Assembly: GCA_022820675.1 (NCBI GenBank)
Contig: JAJEFC010000166.1
Location: 1 to 60,835 of the forward strand
DNA: 60,835 nucleotides
Source: Vicinamibacteria bacterium
GTDB taxonomy: Bacteria > Acidobacteriota > Vicinamibacteria > Vicinamibacterales > UBA8438
Direction: 5' to 3'
The position numbers and the translations under genes are program-made. The first letter of the stretch is position 1. Each line of letters opens with the position of its first letter. Positions 26,136 through 35,310 of the stretch are shown here, in pieces. The notes under the pieces were generated by a model. It saw only the letters and a program-made list of their open reading frames with translations. It did not search any database and was not told the DNA's origin.

Positions 26136-26679
26136 TCATCGAGTGCCGTCGCGCGCTTCCCGCGACCGCCACTCCCGAAGCCTGATTCTCGACCGCCCGG
26201 GCAGCGCTTCGCCGGGAAAGACCTCATCGTGGATCCTTTCCAGCTCGCTCGCGCTCTCGATGCCGCGGTGCTTGGCGACGCGTTCGATGTCCTCCCAGTC
26301 GATGTCCCTCCCGACCCGCATCTTCATGGCGATAATGTGCTCTGCGCTCGCGCCCGTCACCACCAGGTGCGCCGACTGATACAGCACCCGGGCCCGCTGG
26401 TCCGACGTCTGCGGCAGCTTCTGCGTACCCTGCTCGTTCATCCACGTCGTCGGCCACTCCCGCTCCCGTGCGATCTTCAGAATCGCCTGTTGAACGGCTC
26501 CATGGTCCTCCCGGACGTGAACGTCGATATCGCCCGAGACCCTGCTCCTGTCGAAGCTGAGGCTCACGCAGGCGCCTCCGTAGACGTAGATCTGAGTTCG
26601 CCGTCCCTGCTTGCGCAACTCCCGGTCCAGCAGCTTCCAGTGCGTCGACGATGGCCGCCCGGTCGAGGGTCGGGTTCAT
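26136..26679 (-). pseudogene. DUF6036-like nucleotidyltransferase, one frameshift
   Basis: The gene reads MNPTLDRAAIVDALE, then after a one-base insertion near 26635 continues DRELRKQGRRTQIYVYGGAC, VSGDIDVHVRED and HIIAMKMRVGRDIDWEDIE. The GG and DxD pattern with the later KMRVGRD matches AbiEii/DUF6036-type nucleotidyltransferases, which act as toxins in several two-gene systems. The total of 544 nt equals 181 codons plus one base, so a single indel explains the break. The ATG at 26679 overlaps the stop of the upstream gene. Confidence 0.75.
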
Positions 26680-27138
26680 GCTCCCGCCATCCAGTCGAAC
26701 CGTTCGCCGCCGCGAGCGTCGAGCTCGAGCGGATCGGGAATCGCACCGTGACGGATGAACGCGCCGGGGCTGTACATCGCGGCGTCGACGCGAATCGCCG
26801 GGCTGTCGGTCACGAACCAGGTGGGGGCGAGAAACCACTCCGGCGCCTCCGTTCCACGCCGGGTTCTCCCATCCGTTGAGCCACGCCACGTGCTCGACCA
26901 TGCCGCCGATGAGCGCGTCCCAGCGGGTGCCGCTCGGCGTGGGACGTGCGTGGAGCACCCGATGGCGTTCCTCCCGGGTCATCGCAAACAGCTTCCGGGG
27001 CAGATCGCGAATCACCGCGCGCTTGCGCTCCGTATCGTCTTCCGCCTCGACGATGCACCGGATGTAGTCGTCGAGGCTCAGCCCCCGCAGGGAGAGCGGG
27101 TGCCGCTTCTCGCGTGCGTTTGGTCGCGCCTCGCTCAT
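26676..27138 (-). pseudogene. Partner of the nucleotidyltransferase, one frameshift
   Basis: From the ATG at 27138 it reads MSEARPNAREKRHPLSLRGL, SLDDYIRCIVEAEDD, WDALIGGMVEHVAWLNGWEN. After a one-base insertion near 26847 it continues EWFLAPTWFVTDSPAIRVDA and SPGAFIRHGAIPDPLELDA, stopping at 26676 inside the ATG of the next gene. The length of 463 nt is 154 codons plus one base. I know similar proteins only as hypotheticals placed before DUF6036 nucleotidyltransferases, so an antitoxin role is an inference. Confidence 0.7.
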
Positions 27139-27230
27139 GTCTCTTGACCACAGTATAGGCACACATCCACTCCGGAAACGAACCGACGCCGGCGGCCGGG
27201 CGTCCACGAGGATCTCATCGCGGTCGGAGG

Positions 27231-28124
27231 CTACTCCACGTCGATTCGAATCCGACAGTGGTCGCTCGGCCCAAAGCCTGCCGCATCGTTCATGGCGTGC
27301 ACGCGGACCGTCTCGTGCATGGCTTGCGACGCGAACACGTAGTCAAGTTGATTGCCGTTGAGGATGTCCTGGTCGCGCATCCTGCGCCGCTGCTGAGCGG
27401 AGAGGTAGGTCGGCACGTTCTTCGTATCGCTCGGCAAACCCTGCGGCACCCGGTGCGCCTGCCTGTCCGCATCCGGCCATTGCGGTCCCACGAACTCAAG
27501 GCCCAACGCCTTCATCCGGTCGAAAATCGTCCACGCTCGAGCGGGCTTCTCCAACCGATTGTTGTCCGCCGCACCGAAAATGGTGTTCAGGTCGCCGGCG
27601 ACCAGCATGCGATGCGCCAAGGGATTCGTATGGCCAATGAACGCGGACAGGTCGGAGATGGCCCGGTGAGCAGAGCCATCGGAGTATATGCCAAAAGAGC
27701 GTCCCGCCTTTCGGGAGGTCGAGTGATACGCTCGGGGATGCGTGTCGAGCCAGCGTGCGTAGAGCGAGAATACGAGGAACGGCCGGCCGCTCCGCTTCCC
27801 ACCGTGTAGCGGGGTAACGCGCGCGGCCGCAAGCGTGCGGCGATCGCTCACGGCGATGGTGTTCCGCGTGATGCCTCCGCCCTCGGGAGTCACGGGGTTG
27901 AACACGTCGACCTTGACGCGGTCTGACAGCCGCACCACCGCGGGCCAGACGTCAGACCGGTCCCAGTCCCTGGTTTCTGCTTCACGGATGCCGAGGATGT
28001 CCTCCAGGCGTTGGGCAGCCCCTTTTCCGACTTCCTGCAACAGGGCGACGTCCGCATCCATCTTGCGAAGCTCGGTGCACGCATCAACACTGCGGTTGAT
28101 GTTCCAGCACACTATCTTGACCAT
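27231..28124 (-). CDS. Endonuclease/exonuclease/phosphatase family protein
   Basis: The 297 residues show the metal-dependent EEP nuclease fold: VKIVCWNINRSVDACTEL at the start, VALLQEVGKG (metal-ligand Glu), LVAGDLNTIFG, NQLDYVFAS and the terminal GPSDHCRIRIDVE (catalytic Asp-His). All active-site motifs are present. Length is near that of exonuclease III/DNase I-like enzymes. It is 36 bp downstream of the RelE-UvrD gene on the same strand, so it probably belongs to that operon and may supply nuclease activity. Confidence 0.87.
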   Translation of the reverse strand: MVKIVCWNINRSVDACTELRKMDADVALLQEVGKGAAQRLEDILGIREAETRDWDRSDVWPAVVRLSDRVKVDVFNPVTPEGGGITRNTIAVSDRRTLAAARVTPLHGGKRSGRPFLVFSLYARWLDTHPRAYHSTSRKAGRSFGIYSDGSAHRAISDLSAFIGHTNPLAHRMLVAGDLNTIFGAADNNRLEKPARAWTIFDRMKALGLEFVGPQWPDADRQAHRVPQGLPSDTKNVPTYLSAQQRRRMRDQDILNGNQLDYVFASQAMHETVRVHAMNDAAGFGPSDHCRIRIDVE

Positions 28125-28159
28125 GCTTGACCTCCTCGCGCTAGCCGACGAGAACAGAC

Positions 28160-30262
28160 CTACCCCCGCAGATCGTCGAGGAACTCCGAGGCCGGCTCGA
28201 CACCGGTGACCAGCAGGCGGTCGCGGGCGCGCGTGCAGGCGACGTAGAGCAGGTGGCGCTCGGTGCTGTAGACCTCTTCGAGATCCGCTTCGTCGGCGAC
28301 GTGCTCGATCCGGCCCTGGAGCGGGATGACCTCGTCGTCGCAGGCGGCCACCACGACGGCGCGAAACTCGAGCCCCTTCGCGAGATGCATGGTGCCGACC
28401 GCCACCGATCCCGGGACGCCGCCGGACCGGACGTCGAGCCGCACGGGCCGCAATCCCGCCGCGCGCACCGCCGACAGCGCCCGTTCGACCTGCGCCTCCG
28501 ACCTGACGAACACGCCGATCGCCTGCGGCGCGTAACCTTCGCTCTGTCGCGCGCGCAGCCAGCCCGCGATGGCCTCCGTCTCTTCCTCCGGCGAGTCGAA
28601 CGTCGTGAGCTCGGGCGCGGGGCCGTTGAACACCGAGACGGTGGCGCCCCGCTTCTCCGCGTTGCCGTCGACGTCGGCGAGCTCGGGGGGCAGGAGCCGA
28701 TCGGCCTGCAGCCGGATCTGGTGCGAGGTCCGGTAGTTGATGCGCAGCGTGTGGGACCGGCCGCGCACGTCGACGCCCAGCGACCGCCACGAGAACGGAG
28801 TCTGGAAGATCCGCTGTCCGAGGTCACCGGCCAAGAACAGGCCGTTAGGCCGGCCCCCGCCGAGGGCGGCGAGCAGGCGCAGCTCGGCGACGCCGACGTC
28901 CTGGGCCTCGTCGATCACGCAGAAGTCGAACGGCGGATTCGCCGCCGCCGCAATCTGTGCGGCCAGCCGCGTGAACATGGCGGGCTCCGTGAGCCGCCCC
29001 TCGTCCGCGAGCTCCGACCAGACCCGCGAGAAGATCGCCCAGAGCACCTCGCGCTGCTTCTCGGCCAGCCGCGTCTTGCGGCCGAGCCGCGGCACGTCGC
29101 GGTAGTCCTCCCAGGTCTCGAGCTGCCAGGCGTCGACCACCGTGCTCCATTCCGTCCACAGGAAGTGGGCGCTGAAGCGGTGGCCCTCCACGCCGGCCGC
29201 GGCCCGGTCGAGCAGGGTTCGGACGTCCTCGTCGGCGGCGAGATCGAGGCGGCCGACGCGGGCCGCGTAGAGCCGCCGGCCGATGCCGCTCATGGCGTGC
29301 ACTTCGAGACGCTCGGCGATCTTCGGCTCGTTGCCGATCAAGCGCGTGAGGCGCGCTCGCAGGGCGGTGGCCAGGGCTTCGGAGAACGTCGCCAGCAGCA
29401 CGCGGCTCTCCGGGTGCGTGCGGGCGAGATGCACCGCCCGGTGGAGGGCCACGATGGTCTTGCCGGTGCCCGCCGAGCCCGAGACGCGGGCGGGGCCGTT
29501 GTAGTCGCGCTCGACGAGCTGCCGCTGGGCCGGGTGCAGGAAGACAGTCCACTTCTCCCAGGGATAGTCGAGGGCCCGCTCGAGCGCCTCGACGTCGGCC
29601 ATCACCCGGAAGCGCCGCTGGGCGTCGGGGTGCGCGAAGGGATCGGCGTCGGCGCCGGCCGCGGCGGGCACGACGGGGGCGCCCCCGGTGGCGAGCTGCA
29701 GCAACGCCTCGGCCGCCTCGGCCGGCAGGTGGCCGGCGAGGTCGAGCAGCGTGTCCTCGGTGACCGCGCGCACGTCGCCGAGCCATTCGACGGGCACGCC
29801 GTAGCCCAGCAGGTAGTCGTCCGTTGCGCCGCCGAAGAGCGGTGTCCGCGACGCCGGACGGCTGGCGGGCTCGGGTTCGACGGCCGCCGGAACGTCCACC
29901 TCCACGTACCGCGGAACCGGGATCTCGCGCACCGTCTCCCGGATCTCCACGAGCTGCGCCGCTCCCGTGGCCGGATGCCGCTCCAGCCGCCGCCGCTCGG
30001 CCCACTGGTACGCGGCGTCGTGATGATCCACGTAGCAGAGCAGGAAGCTCGACGCGGTGCGGTGGACGATCAGCCGGATGTCGCGGCTGACCCGTGCGGA
30101 CCAGAAGCCCTTGTCCTTCGCCCCCTCGACCTGGTGCAGCTTCAGCCCCGGCCGGGCCGGGTCCATCTGCAGGTCGAACGCGGTGGTCTTGACCGCCTTC
30201 TGCTCGTCGCCGGTCAGCCTCGCGAGGCTGTCGGTGAAGGTGTCGGCGATGCGGAACTGCAT
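28160..30262 (-). CDS. RelE/ParE-like domain fused to a UvrD-family DNA helicase
   Basis: The 700 residues start with a RelE-superfamily domain (1 to about 95: FRIADTFTDSLARLTGDEQK, KGFWSARVSRDIRLIVHR, LLCYVDHHDAAYQWAERR). A superfamily I helicase follows, with Walker A VSGSAGTGKTIVALHRA, Walker B FCVIDEAQDVGVAE, motif IV LRINYRTSHQIR, motif V GTMHLAKGLEFRAVVV and motif VI LLYVACTRARDRLLVTG. All helicase motifs are intact. Fusion of a toxin-type fold to UvrD occurs in other genomes, but its job is not established. It follows a ParB-like gene and a 40-codon gene with minimal spacing, and a nuclease gene comes next. Confidence 0.9.
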   Translation of the reverse strand: MQFRIADTFTDSLARLTGDEQKAVKTTAFDLQMDPARPGLKLHQVEGAKDKGFWSARVSRDIRLIVHRTASSFLLCYVDHHDAAYQWAERRRLERHPATGAAQLVEIRETVREIPVPRYVEVDVPAAVEPEPASRPASRTPLFGGATDDYLLGYGVPVEWLGDVRAVTEDTLLDLAGHLPAEAAEALLQLATGGAPVVPAAAGADADPFAHPDAQRRFRVMADVEALERALDYPWEKWTVFLHPAQRQLVERDYNGPARVSGSAGTGKTIVALHRAVHLARTHPESRVLLATFSEALATALRARLTRLIGNEPKIAERLEVHAMSGIGRRLYAARVGRLDLAADEDVRTLLDRAAAGVEGHRFSAHFLWTEWSTVVDAWQLETWEDYRDVPRLGRKTRLAEKQREVLWAIFSRVWSELADEGRLTEPAMFTRLAAQIAAAANPPFDFCVIDEAQDVGVAELRLLAALGGGRPNGLFLAGDLGQRIFQTPFSWRSLGVDVRGRSHTLRINYRTSHQIRLQADRLLPPELADVDGNAEKRGATVSVFNGPAPELTTFDSPEEETEAIAGWLRARQSEGYAPQAIGVFVRSEAQVERALSAVRAAGLRPVRLDVRSGGVPGSVAVGTMHLAKGLEFRAVVVAACDDEVIPLQGRIEHVADEADLEEVYSTERHLLYVACTRARDRLLVTGVEPASEFLDDLRG

Positions 30263-30266
30263 GCCC

Positions 30267-30389
30267 CTACACCGCGAAGCAGAAGTCGTGCTCCTCGAAG
30301 CGCGACACCTTCGCGCCTCGGAACACGTTCGCCTTGACTCTACCTATCGGCGGACCGCCTGCAAGATCCGTGGTGAAATTCGCCGCCAT
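30267..30389 (-). CDS. 40-residue protein between the ParB-like and RelE-UvrD genes
   Basis: The start ATG at 30389 shares its first base with the stop codon of the ParB-like gene (tgatg), and its stop is 5 nt before the RelE-UvrD start. It reads MAANFTTDLAGGPPIGRVKA and ends EEHDFCFAV. No family is recognised. Position just before a RelE-type domain would suit a small antitoxin or a remnant of one, but it lacks a recognisable DNA-binding motif. It is short enough that chance remains possible. Confidence 0.5.
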   Translation of the reverse strand: MAANFTTDLAGGPPIGRVKANVFRGAKVSRFEEHDFCFAV

Positions 30390-31513
30390 CAGTTCCCCGA
30401 GAGTTCGCCGTCCCGCTTGCTCGCCATGCTCACGTACACGCTGTCGGCCGTCTCCCTGACATCCTCCGCAACGTCGAGCAGCGACTTGTCCCATCCGTCG
30501 TACGCCCGCAGCGAGCCGCCCGCCTCCCGGATGGTCTCGCGGGCGCGGAGCAGCGCCGAGACGAACCGCGTCTCAACCGACTGGGTGCTCGCGTGCGCTC
30601 GATCGAGATCGCCCGTCTGTTCGAGGACGTCTCGCGCCTCCGTGACGGCCAGTACCTCCCCGAGCCGCCGGATGTCCGGATTCAGCACCTGGACGACCGG
30701 CCGTGCGTCGGCCGACTTCGACCCGTAGAGCCACACGAGGACCTTCCGAAGCTCGTTGAACCTCTGCCGCGGCACCGGATTCGCTTCCGGGCCCTGCAGC
30801 GCCCAGCCCGACCCGAGACCGAGGTACTCCGCGTACTGTGACCGCCAGAGCGCCGCGTAGAGGCACACGAAACTGAACTTCGGAGTATCACGGTCCCCGA
30901 TGTCGAACAGTCCCTCGCGCTCGGCCTGCTCCAGCACGTAGACGGCCCAGACCAAGCGTCTAACCGTGTCGTGCCGGTCCCCGATGGCCGCGGCGATCTC
31001 CTCCAGAGTGCTCCCGCCAGCCCGATACCAGTCCGCCGCGAACCTCGCCTTCCGGTACGCGTCCCACTTCGCCGGCCCCTTCATGTGCTTGAAGCCGATG
31101 AACGCCCGTGCGCGCTCACGGCTGGCGACGCCGTAGACGGACACATGGTCGAACGTGGCCCGAAGCGCATCGCCCACCACCGGCACGGAGACTCGGAGGT
31201 TCTCCGCCGCCGCGATCCTCCGCACCAAACCCGGTTCCCGCAGCAGACGAAAGGCCGCCAGCCGGCGGTTGCCCTCCAGGACGATCAGCCCGACCTCGTC
31301 CGCGTCGCCGTCGGCCATCACCACCAGGGGTTCGATGTCCAGATAGCCGTTGGCCGAAAACGACAGCAGCAGCTCGTCCAGCTCGCCCGAGCGGTAGAGG
31401 CGCGCCACGATCCACTCGTCCGATGCCTCGGCCGCCTCACCGGCCAGTCGCGGACTCTCCCGGTCCAACCGCAGCCGGTCAACCGGGACCTTCGTGATCG
31501 TCTCAAGCTCCAT
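30389..31513 (-). CDS. ParB/sulfiredoxin-fold protein
   Basis: The 374 residues start VPVDRLRLDRESPRLAG. The ParB N-terminal motif is seen as LIVLEGNRRLAAFRLL near residue 90, the family's nucleotide-binding GxRR-type box. A helical middle with a possible helix-turn-helix follows (TLEEIAAAIGDRHDTVRRLV near 180). Partition ParB needs ParA and parS, neither of which is visible, so this is an accessory ParB-like NTPase or DNA-binding protein. Its ATG is 2 nt after the previous stop, with gcggggg ahead. It overlaps the next small gene. Confidence 0.85.
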   Translation of the reverse strand: MELETITKVPVDRLRLDRESPRLAGEAAEASDEWIVARLYRSGELDELLLSFSANGYLDIEPLVVMADGDADEVGLIVLEGNRRLAAFRLLREPGLVRRIAAAENLRVSVPVVGDALRATFDHVSVYGVASRERARAFIGFKHMKGPAKWDAYRKARFAADWYRAGGSTLEEIAAAIGDRHDTVRRLVWAVYVLEQAEREGLFDIGDRDTPKFSFVCLYAALWRSQYAEYLGLGSGWALQGPEANPVPRQRFNELRKVLVWLYGSKSADARPVVQVLNPDIRRLGEVLAVTEARDVLEQTGDLDRAHASTQSVETRFVSALLRARETIREAGGSLRAYDGWDKSLLDVAEDVRETADSVYVSMASKRDGELSGN

Positions 31514-31515
31514 GG

Positions 31516-31743
31516 TCACCCCCGCCGATCGTCGTCCGCCGAGCCTTGCGGGTTCCTCCGGCGGCACGACCCGTCGCGACGGCAACTTGCGTACTCGAGG
31601 CCGGATTGGGCCTCCCGTTCGCGGACGCGCCGGAAGATCTCCCCGACGTCGTAACCGCACTCCGCGGCGAGCTTGTTGCGTATTGCTCGCACCTCGGCCA
31701 CGATGGGATCATCCATCATCTCCCGTCGCCTCTCGCCTGTCAT
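31516..31743 (-). CDS. Small conserved-type hypothetical protein
   Basis: The 75 residues contain DDPIVAEVRAIRNKLAAECG and YDVGEIFRRVREREAQSGLE, a helical pattern I have seen in short proteins of unknown role near TA and nucleotidyltransferase genes. The tail after residue 55 (CRRDGSCRRRNPQG) looks unstructured or out of frame. The gene starts 31 nt after the IetS stop, and its stop is 2 nt before the ParB-like ATG, so it joins the two blocks in one transcript. Confidence 0.65.
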   Translation of the reverse strand: MTGERRREMMDDPIVAEVRAIRNKLAAECGYDVGEIFRRVREREAQSGLEYASCRRDGSCRRRNPQGSADDDRRG

Positions 31744-31773
31744 GAGTTCTCCGGTGCGCGCAAAGCCGAAGAT

Positions 31774-34281
31774 CTATGCCGTCTCCACTGGTACACCGAT
31801 CCGGCTCGCGACCTCCGTCCGCAGATCTACGTCGACCTCCGGCGCCCTGATGCTGACGACGAGCGCGTATCGCGCAGTCTGGTCGTGGCGCTTGAGCGCT
31901 GGGCGGGTCTTCCACCAGCCCACCGACGGGTAGACGGCGAGACATCCCCGGCTCGCGAGATCCGCCGCACTTCCGCTCCAGATGTCCCCGTGTAGGGAGC
32001 CTCTGTGCCGCAACTGCTTCCCGATCAGCCATCCCGAATCGCCGCCACGTCCGCCGGCAAGCCCCTTCTCCTCGTCCATCGCGGCCGCATTGATCCGCGT
32101 CCGAAACTCGTCGACCGATTCTTGCGGTCGCTTGACGTCGAATCGAAGACCGTGAGACTCGTATCGGTACCGAGAACGCACGCCGCGACGCGACGGGTTC
32201 GGCTCGATGAAGTAGGAGAGCGTAACCCTCATCTCCACTCGTGTCTCCCCCAAGGCTTCCAGCGCCTCACGCGGCCAGGGCAGACTGTGGAGTTGCATGT
32301 CTCGCAACTGCGGCTGCTTTGAGCTCTCGCGCCTGAACGGATGCAGGCGCTCTTCGACCACCATCGTCAGGGAGTTCTCGACACTCCAGAGCGCGCGCTC
32401 CAGGTCCGGCACACCGAACCCGCATCGCCGCAACAGGCACTCGTAGTCCGCCTTCGCGACCTTGCCCGTCGCTGGCAACGAGGCATGACGCATGGCCTCG
32501 GTCCACTCCGCCGACTGCACGATCAGAGCACGCACGGTCTCCGGCCACAGAGTCGGATAGACGACCATGATTCGAGCCGCCAGCCGCGCCGCCAGCGCCA
32601 TCGCCGCGCTCGTCGCGTTGGTCGTCGTGAAGAGCCGTTCGTTGGGCCGGTGATGGGTGGTCAAGAGGCCCAGACTGTCCATCGTCACGGCCGAGAGTGA
32701 ATCCTTCGCCGCGTTGCCTCCCTCCAGCATGACGTCCGGCTTGAGTGGCCAGTGTTTCTCCCACGTGAGCGAGGTGGTGCTGAACGGGCTGAGACCTCCG
32801 CGGGGAGCGATGGGCGCGAGCCCGCCGCCATCGGCCTCGGAAATTCGCACTCGTTCGGTGAAGGCACCGACGGTCAGTGCGTTCCATGCCTGGCCAGGAT
32901 CGTGCGCACCATCGGTGTCATTCGAATCCGGATAGCGGGCCCACGCATTGAGATCATCGATATTCCCGGCTGACAGAACCAGGAGACGCGGACGTTCGCC
33001 GGCACCGTCGACGTCCGCCGCCAGTGCGTCCACGGCCGCCGACCACGCCGACGGTTGGCCCCGGTCGCGCCCGTCCGGAGTGCTGACGGCCATCCCGAAC
33101 ACCCGTAGCCGCTCCGGCGCCGTGACTTCGGGGCGAGCCACGGCCTCCCCCGTCACGTAGCCGTGATGCTGCGGATCTCCGCCGGCGCCGGGCCCCGGCA
33201 ACAGCTTGACCGATTCCAGGCGATGCTCGAGGGCGACAGAATCGCTGCCTGCAACCAGCTCCGTCAGATCCCCGGCCAACGCAACACCGGCCATCTGGGT
33301 ACCGTGACCGTGCGCATCGTCGGGACCCCAGCCGGGCTCGACCGTGTGCAGATCACCGTCGTCCAGCGCCTGGCGCAGAAGAGGATGGCCACGATTCACT
33401 CCTGTATCGAGCAGGCAGACGCGCGGAACCTCGTCGCCGCTGGCGGGGAACTGCGTTCGCGTCAGCAACTCGTCGATCCACTCCTGCTGCTCGTCCGGCC
33501 GCAGAGATTGAAAGAACTCGGCTGTCTCCTTGGCTCGTCGAAGCTCCGCGATGCTGTTGAGCGTCAGAATCGACCGCTGCATCTGCTCCAGGGACGCGGA
33601 CACCAGCAGCACGGTACGCTCCAGGAAAGTCACGGCGCCGCGCGCGATGCGCATGCCTTGGGCTTCGGCGCGCTCTCGGAAGGACGCGACCACGACCCGT
33701 CCGTCCCGCCGAGCCGGCAGCCACACCTCCCACCAGAGCGAGCCCTCATCCGGCGCGGGAAACTCCTCATCCGTGTCGGTCCAGAGTGCGCGAAGACTCG
33801 CAGCGCGGATTGCTCGAATCGCGTCGACGAGCCTCCTGTGGTCGAGAGCACGTCCTGCGCGATCCCGTCTCTCCTCCAGGTACTCCCTGATGAGACGCTC
33901 AAAATGACTGAGCTTCCCGTCCGGCACGAAGACCGTGGCGTGGGTCCGATCGCCCACGTGTCGGACGTTCAGCAACTCGATCCCGGAACGCTCGCGGGCC
34001 AAGCTCTCGAACGCCAACTCGATTTCCGGGAAGCTCTCGAATTCGACCTGCAGGCCCAAGCTGTCGTCCAGGCCCGCAGCTTCCTGCGCAACGCGCGCGG
34101 CGGCGGCCTGCAGCCGCAAGGCGTCTACCTGACGCTGCAAGGCACCGCCGTGGCTGCCCCTGTCTCGCTCCGGAACAACCGGCCGGCGTGCACCCTGCTG
34201 TCGCGACCTATATGGCTCCGTCTCGGTGAAGCCCTCGATGATGAAGTGCCGACTCCGTTCCCGCCCGTTCGCCATGCTCAC
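31774..34281 (-). CDS. ietS: S8 subtilisin-like protease, IetS-type
   Basis: The 835-residue protein has an N-terminal alpha/beta region of about 270 residues and then a subtilase domain. Catalytic Asp is in VPRVCLLDTGVNRGHPLL, His in DDAHGHGTQMAGVALAG and Ser in TTTNATSAAMALAARLAAR; the oxyanion region LVLSAGN is present. There is no signal peptide, so it acts in the cytoplasm. The upstream AAA ATPase, 9 bp away, makes the pair IetA/IetS, known as a plasmid-stabilising toxin-antitoxin pair and as an anti-phage system. The expected arrangement is complete. A glycine-rich stretch near the C-terminus (GLAGGRGGDSG) may be a linker. Confidence 0.85.
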   Translation of the reverse strand: MSMANGRERSRHFIIEGFTETEPYRSRQQGARRPVVPERDRGSHGGALQRQVDALRLQAAAARVAQEAAGLDDSLGLQVEFESFPEIELAFESLARERSGIELLNVRHVGDRTHATVFVPDGKLSHFERLIREYLEERRDRAGRALDHRRLVDAIRAIRAASLRALWTDTDEEFPAPDEGSLWWEVWLPARRDGRVVVASFRERAEAQGMRIARGAVTFLERTVLLVSASLEQMQRSILTLNSIAELRRAKETAEFFQSLRPDEQQEWIDELLTRTQFPASGDEVPRVCLLDTGVNRGHPLLRQALDDGDLHTVEPGWGPDDAHGHGTQMAGVALAGDLTELVAGSDSVALEHRLESVKLLPGPGAGGDPQHHGYVTGEAVARPEVTAPERLRVFGMAVSTPDGRDRGQPSAWSAAVDALAADVDGAGERPRLLVLSAGNIDDLNAWARYPDSNDTDGAHDPGQAWNALTVGAFTERVRISEADGGGLAPIAPRGGLSPFSTTSLTWEKHWPLKPDVMLEGGNAAKDSLSAVTMDSLGLLTTHHRPNERLFTTTNATSAAMALAARLAARIMVVYPTLWPETVRALIVQSAEWTEAMRHASLPATGKVAKADYECLLRRCGFGVPDLERALWSVENSLTMVVEERLHPFRRESSKQPQLRDMQLHSLPWPREALEALGETRVEMRVTLSYFIEPNPSRRGVRSRYRYESHGLRFDVKRPQESVDEFRTRINAAAMDEEKGLAGGRGGDSGWLIGKQLRHRGSLHGDIWSGSAADLASRGCLAVYPSVGWWKTRPALKRHDQTARYALVVSIRAPEVDVDLRTEVASRIGVPVETA

Positions 34282-34290
34282 GCCCTGCCG

Positions 34291-35280
34291 CTAGACCTTG
34301 GCCGCAGACAGCCTGGCGGCTATGGTCTGGCGCTCCTCGAGCATCAGCCGGATGTCCGCCTCCCGAACCAGAGGCCGTTCATGAATCAAGGCATCCTTCA
34401 GAACCTCGTCGGCGGCGCGAGCGACCTCGGCGTAGCTGAGTCCCCCCGCGAGCTCCGCCAGGGTGCTCCACCGTACCCGCTTCACCGCGGCTGGCGACAG
34501 CCGAGCCCTGAGAAGCCGTACGATTTGCGCCCGCTCCGGCAGCTCGTAGTGCAGGACGTCATCGAAGCGCCGGAAGAGCGCCGGATCCAGAATGCCGGGA
34601 TTGTTCGTCGCGGCGATGACGAGACTGTGAGATCGATCCTGCTCGATCATCTGCAGGAAGCTGTTGAGGACGCGCCGAATCTCGCCCACGTCGTTCGCCA
34701 TCCCGCGCTGGGAGCCGATGGCGTCGAACTCGTCGAAGAAGTACACCCCGCGCGTCCGCATCGTCGCCTCGAAGACCTGCCGCAGCTTGGCCGCCGTCTC
34801 CCCCATGTACTTCGTGATGAGCCCATCGAGACGCACCTGAAGCAGAGGGAACCCGAGCTCTCCCGCGAGAACGGATGCCGTCAGTGTCTTGCCGGTTCCC
34901 GGCGGTCCGGTCAACAACAGCTTGCGCCGGGGCGCGAGGCCCCGCTCCACGATGCGTCCCGCATGCCGCTGCTCGCGAATCACCCGTCGAAGCTGCTGTC
35001 CCAGAGCGTCTCCGAGGATCATCTCTCCCAACCGCGCGCTCGGGTGAGAGGCTTCCAGCAGGTTCGCCAACTCGCCCCGAGGCCGTCCGATGGGGACCGG
35101 CGCCCTGGTCCCCACGCCGCTCTTCGCCCTGTCGATCAGGGCTCGCAATTCCTCCGCCAGCCTTCCGTGGCCGCGCCGAGCCTCATGGGCGGCCACTTGC
35201 ATGGCGACGGAGAAAAAGCGATCGTCGTCACCCTCGGCATGGGACTTGAGCAACGCCTTGAGCTGTTCACCGCTGGCCAT
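34291..35280 (-). CDS. ietA: AAA ATPase, IetA-type
   Basis: The 329 residues have a helical N-terminus and a classical AAA+ module: Walker A LLLTGPPGTGKTLTASVLAG, pore-type LITKYMGETAAKLRQVFEA, Walker B GVYFFDEFDAIGSQRG, sensor 1 VIAATNNPGILD and the arginine finger region FRRFDDVLHYELP. This resembles FtsH/Vps4-type unfoldases, fitting a partner that controls or feeds the subtilisin. The ATG at 35280 has ggagggt 4 nt upstream. It lies 30 bp after the methyltransferase gene. Confidence 0.87.
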   Translation of the reverse strand: MASGEQLKALLKSHAEGDDDRFFSVAMQVAAHEARRGHGRLAEELRALIDRAKSGVGTRAPVPIGRPRGELANLLEASHPSARLGEMILGDALGQQLRRVIREQRHAGRIVERGLAPRRKLLLTGPPGTGKTLTASVLAGELGFPLLQVRLDGLITKYMGETAAKLRQVFEATMRTRGVYFFDEFDAIGSQRGMANDVGEIRRVLNSFLQMIEQDRSHSLVIAATNNPGILDPALFRRFDDVLHYELPERAQIVRLLRARLSPAAVKRVRWSTLAELAGGLSYAEVARAADEVLKDALIHERPLVREADIRLMLEERQTIAARLSAAKV

Positions 35281-35310
35281 GGGCACCCTCCAGCGTCGGA
35301 ACGCACGGGC

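Noticed and set aside
30389..31513. ParB-like gene as a plasmid or chromosome partition gene
   Set aside because: No ParA, parS-like sites or replication genes are nearby. The domain order after the ParB box differs from partition proteins.
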